DNA of 64,000 nt, taken from Hypomyces perniciosus (taxonomy: Eukaryota; Ascomycota; Sordariomycetes; Hypocreales; Hypocreaceae). This document shows, piece by piece, positions 33,974 through 45,446 of the stretch. The first letter of the stretch is position 1; every line of letters starts with the position of its first letter. The notes under the pieces are model-generated. The model had not been told where the DNA came from. It searched no databases and was given only the letters and a program-made list of their open reading frames with translations. Both the position numbers and the translations under genes were made by a program. Location of the stretch: positions 434,001-498,000 of the forward strand of contig SPDT01000008.1 of the NCBI GenBank assembly GCA_008477525.1. The letters run 5' to 3'.

Positions 33974-35227
33974 TCAAGCACTGGTGCTGAAGTAGTAATT
34001 CTCCCACAAATACTCATAATCCTCCAGTATACCCGCAATAAAGCCCGGCATCCTCTTCGTAACCCTGTTGACAGCAGACTTTGTCACATTCTCGTAGAAG
34101 GCACCACGCATCGCCCACCAGGCCATGGCCCAGCCTCTCTTATTCCACTCGTCCCGCTCCAGCGCCGTGGTCCGGAGACTGCGGTCACGGAACTGTCGCG
34201 CCGCGTATTCAACCGCGATGCCCACCAGCCACGGCGTCCATGAATTCTTGTTCTTGGTACGCGATAGCGCCACGGCGTAGATCAACGGTGCCAGGATGTG
34301 CAGAATCTCAGACATGTGACCGCTGCCCTGGAGCTGGTTCAGCAGTTTGTTGGCCGGCTTGATATCGTCTGCCGTGAGGACGCGACCCAGCAGGTAGGAG
34401 CTGATGTCATTGGGGGTGGGCAGTGAGGGTAGGCTCATGCCTGTCCTGGGCATTGTCCACTCCCGCTCATGGGGTGGCTTGAATGTCTGTGATCCCCCAC
34501 CAACCGAGCCATGAGGCGATGTCTCATCCATGAGTTCACTCTCGCTCCTTAAAGCCAGCAGCTCATCATCTTCAGAATCATCCTCGGGTATTGGCTCTCG
34601 CTCTGGTAAGGCCGGTGTCACAAGCGGACGCGATCGTGTGACGCGCAGGAGCAGGAGGCGGCAGATGGCTTTAATTCCCTCCAGCAACACAACCACTTTC
34701 CACCGTGTCTTCCCTCCCCCGCGCCGCTTGGCGCTCATTTCACACAGGAGTTCTGTGTAAATGACCATTTGCAACAGCATCGCTATTCGTCTGTATGTCT
34801 TGCTCTTCTGGGACCAGAACCGCGTGTACCGGGCGTGCGCGGAGCGTATCGGAGGTACCGGCAGCCGCGAAGCAGCCTGTGACAGGATTCCATCGTGATA
34901 TAGTGATAGAAGCTGCACGCCGGAATGTATTGACTCTGAAGCTATCTCGGCATCGCGAAATCGGCCTGTTGGGAGAGGAGATGGGATGGTTAGCTCAATG
35001 AAACCCTCATCAGGCACGAATTGGGGGCAGCAAGAGGACCAACCCGGTATGATGTACGTGAGACTCCTCAGTGCGCTCTCGATCTGTGAGACCTGTCCCG
35101 CATTCTTGGTGATGAACTCATCATACATGCCCAGCCATTTCGGCGGCATCGACAGGATCTGGCCGACCGTTACGCGCCGCGCGGGCTTCTTGGTCGGTTT
35201 GGTGGGTTGAGCCGCTGGCAGAGGCAT
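33974..35227 (-). CDS. PEX16: Peroxisomal membrane protein Pex16
   Basis: Single-exon protein of 417 residues, normal for fungal Pex16. It opens with a Lys/Pro-rich segment, then MYDEFITKNAGQVSQIESALRSLTYIIPG, the typical N-terminal signature of this family. In the middle are the conserved KTRWKVVVLLEGIKAICRLLLLR stretch, a basic amphipathic or membrane segment, and an acidic loop (EDDSEDDELLALRSESELMDE). A hydrophobic segment (LAPLIYAVALSRT) and a Trp-rich C-terminus (WNKRGWAMAWWAMRGAFYENV) follow. Pex16 works in peroxisome membrane assembly; in filamentous fungi it also affects Woronin-body and beta-oxidation functions. Its stop codon faces the 7.4-kb gene-poor region. Confidence 0.92.
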   Translation of the reverse strand: MPLPAAQPTKPTKKPARRVTVGQILSMPPKWLGMYDEFITKNAGQVSQIESALRSLTYIIPGWSSCCPQFVPDEGFIELTIPSPLPTGRFRDAEIASESIHSGVQLLSLYHDGILSQAASRLPVPPIRSAHARYTRFWSQKSKTYRRIAMLLQMVIYTELLCEMSAKRRGGGKTRWKVVVLLEGIKAICRLLLLRVTRSRPLVTPALPEREPIPEDDSEDDELLALRSESELMDETSPHGSVGGGSQTFKPPHEREWTMPRTGMSLPSLPTPNDISSYLLGRVLTADDIKPANKLLNQLQGSGHMSEILHILAPLIYAVALSRTKNKNSWTPWLVGIAVEYAARQFRDRSLRTTALERDEWNKRGWAMAWWAMRGAFYENVTKSAVNRVTKRMPGFIAGILEDYEYLWENYYFSTSA

Positions 35228-35882
35228 ATCGCGTCCGCCCTTGTGGTCCTCTCAGCCGATTGATATGAGTTCCGTGTGATTCACTTCGACCTCCACCATT
35301 TCGCAGCGATGAAAACGTAACTGTCGGATGCAAAATGGTTGTCGCAAAAGGAGATGTTGCACTCGGTAGCTTGAGCTGACGCTAGGAAGCCGAGGTTCGG
35401 TATAGGTTTCCGTTCGTGGCGCATGGCAGGTGTTTCTGTGGCTTGTGAAGCACCAGCCTCTAAAACGACGTCATTCCAACTAGTACTACAGCTATTACCC
35501 TACAATCTTGATTCTCCCTGTGAAGTATTGGCAAAAGGGATTTATCCGATGCTAAAGAGATGTAATGAAATAGAAATTTTATAATCTAGTATATTGTATG
35601 TGGTATCATAGATGCCAATATTTGCTATGTTGATTGCTTGCGGGTTTTAGTCTTGACTTATAATGCTAGATTCGACTGCCACGAAGCCGAATGCTGAGTG
35701 TTGGCGCATCCACCACATGATGAATAACGCAAGATCGTTAAACAATACCCCAAACCGCCTTTGTTGCACTACAATATGCTCCTCATAGCTACCTCCCTAG
35801 AGCCACTTGTTTTGTCTAACCCATGCAGATAGCTTATCCTAGATATGCATTCCCTCCAGACCCAGATGCCCAGGTGTTAATG
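35228..35882. other. Intergenic region upstream of PEX16
   Basis: Promoter of PEX16 and 3' region of the second Zn2Cys6 gene. AT-rich in the centre, with no gene seen. Confidence 0.5.
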
Positions 35883-38553
35883 CTACAACATCGCGAACCC
35901 TGCTTGCTCCAACTCCTCACCAGTCGGCAACAACGGCCTCCCCTGCATGGGGAACGGCCAGAACAATGGGTTCTCTATCTTCTCCGCTGCCTTTCTCAAA
36001 GCTGGCATCTGCAACGTATCCACTATTTCTACGGTCGCGCCCCAACCACATATGAAATCCTCCGCCTGAACATTCGGCGCAAAGAAGTTGAGGCTGCTGG
36101 AATATGGCCTGACCAAATCGTCGGGTGCTTCGGATGGTGCCTCATCGCTCTCAATGTCGACGTCGATATTCCATTTCTTGGCAAGGTACCGCAGGATGTT
36201 GAGGGCTTGCTCAGCAAAGTGGTGGCAAGGTGCCATTTCTGTCAGATCGATGATGCCTCGGGTGAGAGTTTCGGAGACACGGGGATCTATTTTAGCCACC
36301 TTCTTCATCTTCTCTTCACTAGAAGAGAACTCCTCCTTGACCAAAGTGGCACCTATAGCAAGATGCATAATGGACGACGTTAGAACAAAGTAGGGCACAA
36401 ATGACGGCGTCCGACGTAGAGTATAGAGTTGCGAGTAGGATGAAAGCAGGCCCTGAATGGCGTCTGCGGCTTGCGAGCAGACGTCCCGAGGGGAGACCTT
36501 GGACCCGATAATTCGCAGCTTGATCAGGGGTCGGAAGAGGAGAAGGATGGCAAAGTGATAGTACATGCTTCTCCATGTCAGTTCTAGGCATTAGGCTGGA
36601 TATTGGTGATACTCACTGAGCGAACAGCACGGCCGGGGTGAAGTTGTGGCCAAGCCTCAGAACCTCAGGTATGCGATCATACCAATTCAGGTATTGAGTG
36701 TAGATGTTTAACAGGTCCCTTGCCGTAAGGGGCCTGCCCGGTGAGTGGAGCACATACAAAGACTGATGAACCAGCTCGCTCAGTTCGCAGAAACATTTAT
36801 AAACAGACCGGACATTAGACGGTTGCTCGCACGACCGCTGCAATGGGGCACCTTTGACCATGTTAGAGGGCGCTTGACCAGGGGCTGGGTGCGTGATGGA
36901 CTGACCGCCATCGGTGTACGGAACCCAGAGTGACGCTTCAATGTCGTCGATGATTGCAGGTTTGGGAGGGAGATGAGGGAAACATGAACACTGTGGTAAT
37001 GAGCCTGTGGCCAGGGACCATGCGCTGGATGATGGCGTTAGTTGCGCGCACTTGGCCTTCTTTTTTGACGTGGTTCCCAACTCACTGATCGAGAGCAAAC
37101 GCCCCCCAGAAAGTTGCCGATTGTACGGCAAGCTCGTCCTCATCAATATCGTCATGAATACGATGCAGTCCCATCTCGATAGCTAGTCGTATGCTCTGGC
37201 CGGCGTAATACCAGCTTTCTGAGTCTCGGCCACAACTGGCCTCCCGAATCGACATGATGCCGAGGGCCTGAATCGTTGTCAATGTGTGGTGGTCGTCTTC
37301 GAGGTAGAACAGCCGCTGGCATTCTTTGAAAAAGTGATCTCCAGAAGAGTAGGGGTCATTTGGATTGGCCCTGGTCATGGGCTGAGTGGAAAATCGACAA
37401 CCGAGAGCTAATAACGCGTTTACTAGAATGTGTGAGCAATACCGGTGTCTCCCATCTTGAAAGTCTCGAAGAAAGTGCTCCTTGCTGAGAGAGGCGAAAG
37501 TAGGGTATTCCCAGCAGAAATACAATCCCAGGAGGTGTTGTACAAGGTTTGCGTCATCCGTAATGCTGGTCCACGTCCCTGGAGGAGGGGACTTCATTTC
37601 GGGCTCATTGAGCGGTGACAATACTTGTTCAAGCCCTCGATACCGTGGGTTATCATCAGACATGTGGTCAGTATGCATACCCTCCGCCCAGGATCCAACG
37701 CGGGAGTGTGACGGGCCGCCAATGTCCGGCGTCCAGTTCATAACATCTGGATGGGAGCTGCTCCTGGTAGAACCAGCCTGACTCTGCGAGGAGAAATGCC
37801 ATGGACTGGTTTGGGCACTACCCATCTCAGTTCCTATGCCTGGTGGCACGGCAGCACTCAGATGACCAGCCCCTAAGCCAATGGGCGGGAGGCCAGTTGG
37901 GGTGCCTGTGCCGAAGCTTGCCACGGAAGTTATCCCGTGGTTAGAATGGATATTGGTGTCATTGGGGGTTGCGAATGCCGTGCTAGGGGTGCTGACAGCA
38001 GCTCCGGAGACTGCGCCAGCGTTGGGAGGGAGACGGCCAAGCCATTCAGAGATGCTCTCAACCGACTGGCCACTGCGCAGGCGCGCCAGCACCTCCTCCC
38101 ATAGCTGTGGCCGTACCAGAGCAGCAAAAATCTGGTCACTGGAACGTTGACGCTGGCGCAAGTTTTCGATCTCGGTTCGAAGGTTCTCCTTGGACTGACG
38201 CACGGGGATTTCGTATATGCAGTCGACGTCCTTCTGGGACTTGCAGCGCGCACATGGCTTCTGGCCGTCACACTGTGAGGCAAAGGAGTGTCAGCATTCG
38301 GACTAGGAATTGGGGTTTGGGGTTGGGAGTGGGGAGGGCGAAGCTATCAAGACACAGCACAGCTTACCTTGGCACGCTTCTTGCGACATTCCGTGCAGGC
38401 ATTCGGCGTGACCACACCCAGACCCCGCCTCCGCTTCGAGAACTGAGCCGAATGGTTACTGGAGGATCCAGGGTGCGACTGTGACTGAGGGGTGGTGCCG
38501 GAGCTGGGCTGGCTGAAGCCCGAGGGGGTTTGGCTGCCCGTGTCCTCGTCCAT
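35883..38553 (-). CDS. Zn2Cys6 transcription factor with fungal_trans domain
   Basis: Four exons on the minus strand: 38368-38553, 37086-38272, 36617-37024 and 35883-36567. They sum to 822 codons, 821 residues. The zinc cluster reads CTECRKKRAK, then after an intron CDGQKPCARCKSQKDVDC. The first intron splits the cluster between the second and third cysteines. A coiled-coil linker follows (ENLRTEIENLRQRQ). The fungal_trans domain shows the hallmark VNALLALGCRFS, FWGAFALDHAWSL, PAIIDDIEASLWVPY and MYYHFAILLLFRPLIKL. The build resembles the NirA-type nitrate regulator group, but I cannot show orthology. Introns have GT..AG ends; the second has an ACTAAC branch site. Likely nuclear. Confidence 0.9.
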
Positions 38554-40004
38554 CAGGGTCGATGTCGATGTCGATGTCGATATGCTGCGGACAGGAGGAC
38601 GGGAGAACAGGAGAGGGCGTTTGCAGGCGTCAGGCTCTGCTTGGCAAATGCAGGTTCAGCGATCGGGAACCAGGGCGGTTCCAATGCTTGTCTTTTGGTA
38701 ACTGTGGCGTCGTGATGAGATAGACATGCTGCGGGGAGCTCGAACACTATCCGCGGACATGCGAGCTCGGGGAGCAAGGAAGAGGGGTCGGATGGGGATT
38801 TCGTGGCGAATGTCGGCGTCGTGATTGATCGTGCAGTTGCAGAGACATGAGAGAGAGTTGTTTGAGGCAGACTGGCGGGAGAGACAGAGGTGCTCTCTGT
38901 TTTGGGCGCAGACGGCAGTTGACGATATCACCACCACCACCACTACGGAGTGCCGCCAGACGCCAGACGCCAGAGGGAGCACTAATACCACTGGACAAAA
39001 GCAATAAAAACCGGCACAAGCTGAAAGACGGTGGCGAAGAAATCAAGATCAGCACGCGCACACAAGCACTTTATGAATAATGCAATAATGAAATAAGAAC
39101 AGGTAGATGGATAATTACTGCTACTGCACTTCGTAATGTATGAGCACAAACACGCCCGTAAGGGAGCCCATGTCCAGCATAGCGATAGACAACATTTATT
39201 ATACAATGTCTCATCCAGCAGGACAAAACCGAAACAGAGGACAGCGACATAATTACGAATAATACCAACACTAATGGAGATGACGAACATGCAGCAAACA
39301 GAAATGAGAATACTAACTAATACTAGTAGTAGTACTACTACGGAGTACATACTACTATTAACATAAGTCTGCTTTGTGGGTACTATTTATATACTCAAGA
39401 CACGCCCTACGCCTTACTCCTTGGCGGGCTGCCACAGGGGCTTGGTCATGATGAGAAATGAGGTCATGCTTGGCCGTTCAGAGACGGTGGCTTCACGCTG
39501 ATGATAACGGCAGGTTGGACATGAAATAGATACGTAGATAGCTGCAAGGCATTAATCTTATCAATCAGGCTGCAGCAGCGATTCTACCATATTATCTAAT
39601 ACGCTCAACAAGCTCAACAAGTTGCTTCCCGACGACTACTTCGTAAGGCTTCGAATAGAACATGCATGGCCAAATGCCGAGTGCTACTAGTATTGTAGAG
39701 TACAGACAAGCAGTAGCCTCCTCGTTAGGGACTAACAATTTACCTCCCTCGATCGTCATCTACGCATCTTCTCTGCCATGTTTGCCTGTTTGCCTGTTTT
39801 CCATCATCAAACCTGATCCAGTGACAGGCGGCGCCGTCCTAATGCAAGTCATTCCCTTAACCCCTGTCAACGCCAGCCAGTTCCCACACAGTGACAATGA
39901 TTACCCTCCCACCATATCTATATCATATGCAATATCGAGCCTACTGTACATTGTCTCCCCATCTCCGGATGTAGCCGTGTCCGGGCCACGAGGTTGCTCG
40001 TACC
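38554..40004. other. Intergenic region upstream of the second Zn2Cys6 gene
   Basis: Begins with a (TCGATG)n-like hexamer run at about 38557-38580, then gene-poor DNA with one TACGGAGTA motif near 39338 and TAG/TAC repeats. No supported gene. Confidence 0.5.
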
Positions 40005-41604
40005 TTAGTAACCCTTGCTGGGACTGCGGTGGTATTTGACAGGACTCCGCGACCGTTCCCCCTTGCTTGGGCTTCGACGCCCTGAAGGCGTATATGCTAC
40101 GAACATCGGGGGAGCAAGCTTTGGAGGCGACACATCTGTGTCGGTACCGTAGTCATCTAGCAACCCATACCGTTGGGTCCTCGGCGTCTCAAAGTGCGCT
40201 CTGAAGTGTGCCGGCGTGGCGTCCAGGGCCATCGCCGATATGTGGGAAGTAGTAGGTGGATGCGGCTGAGCAGACTGGGTTTTTGCGCTTCCCCATTGAA
40301 GCATGATATTGACGACGACAATGAAGGCTGCTATGGCGAAGCAGAGGACCTATTGCATTGTATAGTTAGTGTGACATGTTCTGACGACACAATGCTGATA
40401 GATACTGATAATGGAGAAAGCATACCCAGGCCTTCAAGTTCATTGCCTCAGCAAACTCATTGATGATTTCGGCAACTTGCTTCGCTGTCACCTTGACTCT
40501 CATAATGGCGTCTGAGTCCTGTGTCATGCATTCATACCACACATTACACATGTCCTGCAACGCGGGCCGGTCCTTTTTGGCACACTGATTGCGTTTGTAT
40601 TCCTCCTCGCACTCCAATGCGCTGCTGATGATCTTCATCCGAGCCTTCTCGTTGGCGTTCCTGATGTCTGACCGGATCGCCTCAATGACACTCCACCCAC
40701 AAAAGACCGCGAGCATAATGAATGACACGTTGAGTCCGAGCTGGAGCCATTTGTATATGTTATCCGGGGCTGATCGATATTGATCCATAGTATTCAGCAT
40801 AGAACCAAACCAGCTCTCAGAGTGAGGCGGATGTTGGTGTCGGGAGGAGGGTTGGCGCTTTTTAATATGCGGCAGTGGTTGTGACGTTTCGCACGATGCC
40901 ACGCTCATGTCCGATTCTGATGCTCCATCGTCCCAATCTTGCAGGTGCCGGGCCACGCTGCTGACGTCTCTGTCGTAATTGTGCCGCTTCCTCTTTCTAA
41001 GCACCTGCAGCTCCTTGCGCGGAGAGTCTCGGAGACCTCGGAGCTCACCCTTCCCTGATACATGCTTTCGTGGTGAACGGGAATAGCGCGATACTTTGTC
41101 GACTTTTGAAGGTGTAATGATGCCCATGCCGATATCAGTCATGCGGTCAGCCTCGGGGGTATCGTTGGGAAAATCGGATATTTCTGTCAGCGCGGGGCTA
41201 TCCTCTGCGCCGGAAGCTTCTGAGAGAGCCATGTCGTCTAGTTTTCGAGGAGTTGTGAATGCAGGATTTCGGAACGGTGGTGCGGCGGCACGAGACGATA
41301 TTTGGGGAGTGAAGAAAGTGCTCTGTGGCGGTTTTGATGGTGTTCCAAAGCTTGAAAATGGGATGCCGTGAGAGGTTGGTTTCAACGGCGAACTAAACAC
41401 TGCATTGAAAACCGAAAAAGAGTGTTAGCCAGCTGTCAACCCAAATGCAAGCGCGTGTGCAAAATCCAGAGAACACAGGTGGCACCAACAATTTCCTGGC
41501 CGCTTCTTCGCAACCTGCGTAAACGGGCTGGTCAGATCGACTGGACCGCTGTTATCCTCATACTGCCAATCCATGGGAGCTTCATGGGTTCGACGGTCCG
41601 CCAT
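40005..41604 (-). CDS. Brl1/Brr6-type nuclear envelope protein
   Basis: Three exons on the minus strand: 41490-41604, 40426-41399 and 40005-40349, giving 477 residues. The start MADRRTHEAPMDWQYED resembles the usual N-terminus of filamentous-fungal Brl1/Brr6 proteins. A disordered Ser/Pro/Lys-rich half follows. The conserved C-terminal domain has a first membrane segment (LGLNVSFIMLAVFCGWSVI), a luminal loop with four cysteines (ALECEEEYKRNQC, DMCNVWYEC) and a second membrane segment spanning the last intron (LKAWVLCFAIAAFIVVV). The protein acts in the inner nuclear membrane during nuclear pore assembly and lipid homeostasis. The first intron donor (GTTGGT) was chosen because it alone gave a sensible frame. 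Divergent from IWS1. Confidence 0.88.
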
Positions 41605-42123
41605 GGTTGCTGCTGCTGCGGATGACTCTGGTGGAGCGAGTGCTGTGGCGATGTCTGACGAGTCACAGATCGCGCCGCAGACTCTGTGGTCGAGTAGTAG
41701 TGTGTGTCTCGTATCGTGAGATAGGGCAATGGGGCAATAGAGAGTAGTAGTAGTACTCTGTACGGAGTAGTACTACTCGGACATGTGCTCAAAAGCTGGC
41801 TCAAAGCTGGCTCAAAGCTGGCATCTATTTGCTGACCCTCCACACAGTCCACAATTGTCAGTGGCAACCAAGGCGCCAAAGTAAACAAATCCATTTTCTG
41901 CCTAAGGCCATGACCCCTTCGCCAACGGGCCGATTATGTCAGCAACGCGGTTACTCTGCGAAACGGACAAGGCTGCCAGAGGCGAAGTGCCATGACTTTT
42001 TGCTCAGCTTAATTGTTCCCTTCTCTGACATCGAAACCATTCATTATCTGTTGCATTTCGTCCGCAAAAGTTAACTACAGCCTTTCCCTTTGCATCAGCC
42101 GACAGCTGCAACAAACGAGAAAC
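41605..42123. promoter_or_regulatory. Shared divergent promoter, BRL1-type gene / IWS1
   Basis: The 519 bases between two divergent ATGs must contain both promoters. A TACGGAGTA motif with flanking TAGTAC repeats lies near 41745-41777. A repeated GCTCAAAGCTGG-type unit lies at about 41790-41821. Confidence 0.6.
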
Positions 42124-43515
42124 ATGTCCGACCTGGATTCACCTGCTGGCTCGCCATCCAGGGAGCCAGTTGACGACGTTCAGGACGATGCTGCGGCAGA
42201 TTCTGATCGCGACTCGGATCTTCTCTCCGAAATCGATGAAAACCAATTCGAAGACTACGATCCCGAGACTGCCAACATTGAAGATCGACCCGTAGAAATC
42301 GATGAAGACATTGCTCGCACGCTCAAGGCCACTAAGCGCAAGCGTACGGAGGGCGAAACAAAGAAGCCGAGGGAAGGCCGTCGTGAGAAGCGCAGGGATC
42401 GAGATGAGGATGTCTCGATGCAAGATGCGTCCGGAGGGGAGGCAGATAAGAAGCCGCGAAGGTCGAGGCGAGCAGCCGATGGTGAAAAGCGCCCTAAGGC
42501 CAAGGCGGCATCACCAGAGCCAGAGAACGAAGACCACCTCACCCCGGACGAGAGGAGGAAGCGAGCAATCGAGAGGGCCCTGGATGCAGCTATCAAGAAA
42601 GGAGGAGGCACTTCCTCTAAGCGCCGACGGAAAGATGAAATTGTAGGTGTGGTTGTCGATTTGCCATGCATCAGCAGCTAACGTGAGTGACTAGGACCTA
42701 GAAAAGGAGATCGACGAACAGTTGGCTGTTATGAAGGTCAGAATGGAACAAGCCTGCCAGGCAGACAACAACGCTCGTGAAGCTGGGCAGCCTGCTCTTC
42801 ACAAGCTCAAGTTGCTACCCGAGGTCACTGGCCTCCTGAACCGCAACGATGTTCGGCATGATGTGCTTGACCCGGACACCAATTTCCTACAGCATGTCAA
42901 GTTCTTCCTCGAACCACTCAACGACGGATCGCTGCCTGCATACAATATCCAACGCGATATTTTCTCTGCCCTTACGCGACTGAACATAGAAAAGGAGGCG
43001 CTTTTGAGCAGTGGAATTGGCAAAGTGGTGCTGTTCTACATGAGGAGCAAGAAGCCGGAACCCACCATTAAGCGCATGGCCGAGAGGTTACTGGGAGAGT
43101 GGAGTCGTCCGATCCTGAAGCGGACAGACGACTACAAGAAGCGACATATTGAGACTCGCGAGTTCGATTATGAGTATGTCTTCCTGCGACGTGTCGCGTC
43201 ACATCTAGCTGGGGTATCCATTCAATCAACTAACATCTATCCAGGGCTGCCAAACTGGCACAGCGCCGGAAGACGGGCTCTCAGTTTAGTCTTACCCAGC
43301 GACCTGCCCAGTCTGCCCGTGACGCGGAACGGGAGCGCCTCTTGGCTCCTCCCAACGCGAACAACCGGGCTCGTATGGTGAACCTTCCAGCAAGCTATAC
43401 AATCGCGCCAAAGAGTACATTCGATGGATCCAGGAGTCAAGACCACCGCCCCTTGGGTGCGGGTGGAATGGAGGCGTTCAGGAAGATGACCCAGAAGGGC
43501 AAGAAGAGGTCATGA
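42124..43515 (+). CDS. IWS1: Transcription elongation factor Iws1/Spn1
   Basis: Three exons, 42124-42642, 42695-43173 and 43245-43515, giving 422 residues. The N-terminal 170 residues are disordered and highly charged (acidic DSDLLSEIDENQFEDYD, then Lys/Arg-rich). The TFIIS N-terminal (LW) fold follows at about residues 190-320 (LLPEVTGLLNRNDV, DIFSALTRLNIEKEALLSSG, GIGKVVLFYMRSK, AERLLGEWSRPI). The C-terminus contains the usual RMVNLPASYTIAPKS element. Iws1/Spn1 binds Spt6 and RNA polymerase II during elongation and mRNA export. Introns have GTAGGT and GTATGT donors and CTAAC branch sites. Confidence 0.93.
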
Positions 43516-44857
43516 GGCCGTTCGATGAACTATTGCACTTGTACAGGATTTTTCTCTCAGGCAATTTGGACTGTCTCCCTAGCCAAGCCGAGCCGTTTCC
43601 CACCCATTTTTGGTGGATATTTGTTTTTACTAATTAGGGTAGCTTTGAGACTTCTCGGATTGGAACAGGCGTTTTAGGAGCCAAGGGGAAAGACAGTGTG
43701 ATTGAAGCTTCGCATCCAGCAGGATTTTAACCGCACCCTGGTGACCAAACACGTTTGGTGTATGTATTGCTCTCTTCAGCTTAGCTGTTCCATGCAAGCT
43801 CCAAGGTTCTCAAATGCATTAATCTTCCTGAAGGTTGGCGCTCGGAGGCTGAGGAGACCAGATCGACATGGTTGAGGAGATATTCTCGCCCCAATTCAAG
43901 GAAGAGAAGTCATAGATAGCGAGAGGCTATTCTGTCCATGATGAAACGGCGCGAGGAGTTACACTATACCAATCAACGAGTCGACAAATCAAGATTCACA
44001 CTCACCCTCACCATTTCAAGAGGCGCCAGAGGTACCTCATCCTGTCGTATGCATCGTATGCATCGTATGCAATGTAATATATGCATACTACCATCACACA
44101 GGCGTAAATGGCTAATATAGATGCACGAGATCGGGGCCCTTTGTGTGGTGCAGCAATAAATAACTGTGGGCATGAACGGCACAGCGGCACCATCCACGCA
44201 AGTATGAGCTGTGCTCCTTGCCACATTGCCTTGTCTGTCGACATGGAACGAGTTCCTGAAAACCAGACAATCTGTTCTCCCGATGAAGGGGTTCTGGTTA
44301 GAGACATGGCCATCAGTTCCGGAGATGGCGAACGGAATCTGCTTAGACAGACTGCCGAGAACCAGCTCACCTGGCATCACCAGGGCCCTATGTTGTTTAT
44401 GTCACTCTTCTCTTTCCTGAACAGGCCAAGAACTGGGCAAACAAAGAACCCTGGCACTCTAACCTCAGTCACCAGAACAAACAATGGAGTATTTAAACCA
44501 TAGATCCAACTCTAGGGAACTGTCACATCTTCAAACTCAGCACCCTTGCCAGGGCTTTGGGCGTGGATGTTCTTTGAAATAGTGGTGGAAGGTATTTAAG
44601 GGTATTTCAGTGTCCTCATAAAGCTTCATTCAACAGCGATCGATCGTTAAAAAGGAGGATACGAACTATGTTAAAGCTGGCGGGTTTTGTTCTGCGAATG
44701 ATGCAGAGTCGAATCTGGCGGACTAGGTAGGTCGAGATTTTGGACGGCATATCTTACATGCTTACTATGATAATGATCTTAATGATGATTTATACGGGTT
44801 ATCAAAGGAGACGAACTTTCATGTTTCGCCAAATAGCTTGTGTGCCCGTGCGGCACG
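43516..44857. other. Intergenic region downstream of IWS1
   Basis: Contains short overlapping ORFs without motifs and a small GCATCGTAT repeat near 44048-44075. No gene supported. Confidence 0.5.
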
Positions 44858-45217
44858 ATGGAGATATCCGTTCTTGATGACGCCTTTGACAGTGGCATGC
44901 CATATTGTATTCATCACATAGGTCAATCATGTCCAATATTGAGGGTGAGTTTATCATATCGTAAACGCTTTTTCATTTCATTTATAGAGCATGGCTATGA
45001 ACTGATAGTAGATATCTTAGCATACAAAGCGCATCCTTCAAGGTATCATCAACAAGAACGGCTGGTCACTGCTAAATCCGCAACCGACGCTTATGCACTA
45101 GGAATAACCAGAATTATGGAAGACATCCAAGTTCTGCAGGGCCTCAGGGCCGCTTTTGTTGGAATGCGTCGTCTGGACATGGTCATCGATATGGGTGAGT
45201 TTCGAGGGGGATCATGA
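44858..45217 (+). CDS. Hypothetical small ORF, possibly a gene remnant
   Basis: A 120-codon frame starting MEISVLDDAFDSG with an apparently folded part (DAYALGITRIMEDIQVLQGL, then AAFVGMRRLDMVIDMG). It contains a possible 45-nt in-frame intron (GTGAGT near 44946, ending ATAGAG). A second GTGAGT donor sits at its 3' end, as if further exons followed, but none could be joined. I do not recognise the family. It could be an unannotated gene, a decayed fragment or chance. Confidence 0.3.
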   Translation: MEISVLDDAFDSGMPYCIHHIGQSCPILRVSLSYRKRFFISFIEHGYELIVDILAYKAHPSRYHQQERLVTAKSATDAYALGITRIMEDIQVLQGLRAAFVGMRRLDMVIDMGEFRGGS

Positions 45218-45446
45218 AAGCGTCAGACCAGAAAGCCGTCTGAGCAACGTCGAAGAAGAGTCATTCACCATCATGCCATTTAGCCCTCTTCCAGCATGTT
45301 CAGCGCGTTTGCTGTGGCTCCTCCAATTTAGAATGCCGGCATCTTTGCTAGTCTGAGGAGGATAGGGTCTGGAGCACTAGCCAATTTGATGGTGGTTGAT
45401 CACGTCTCGCCTCGAGAAGAAATCTTGTGATCCTGGTCTATGTAGC

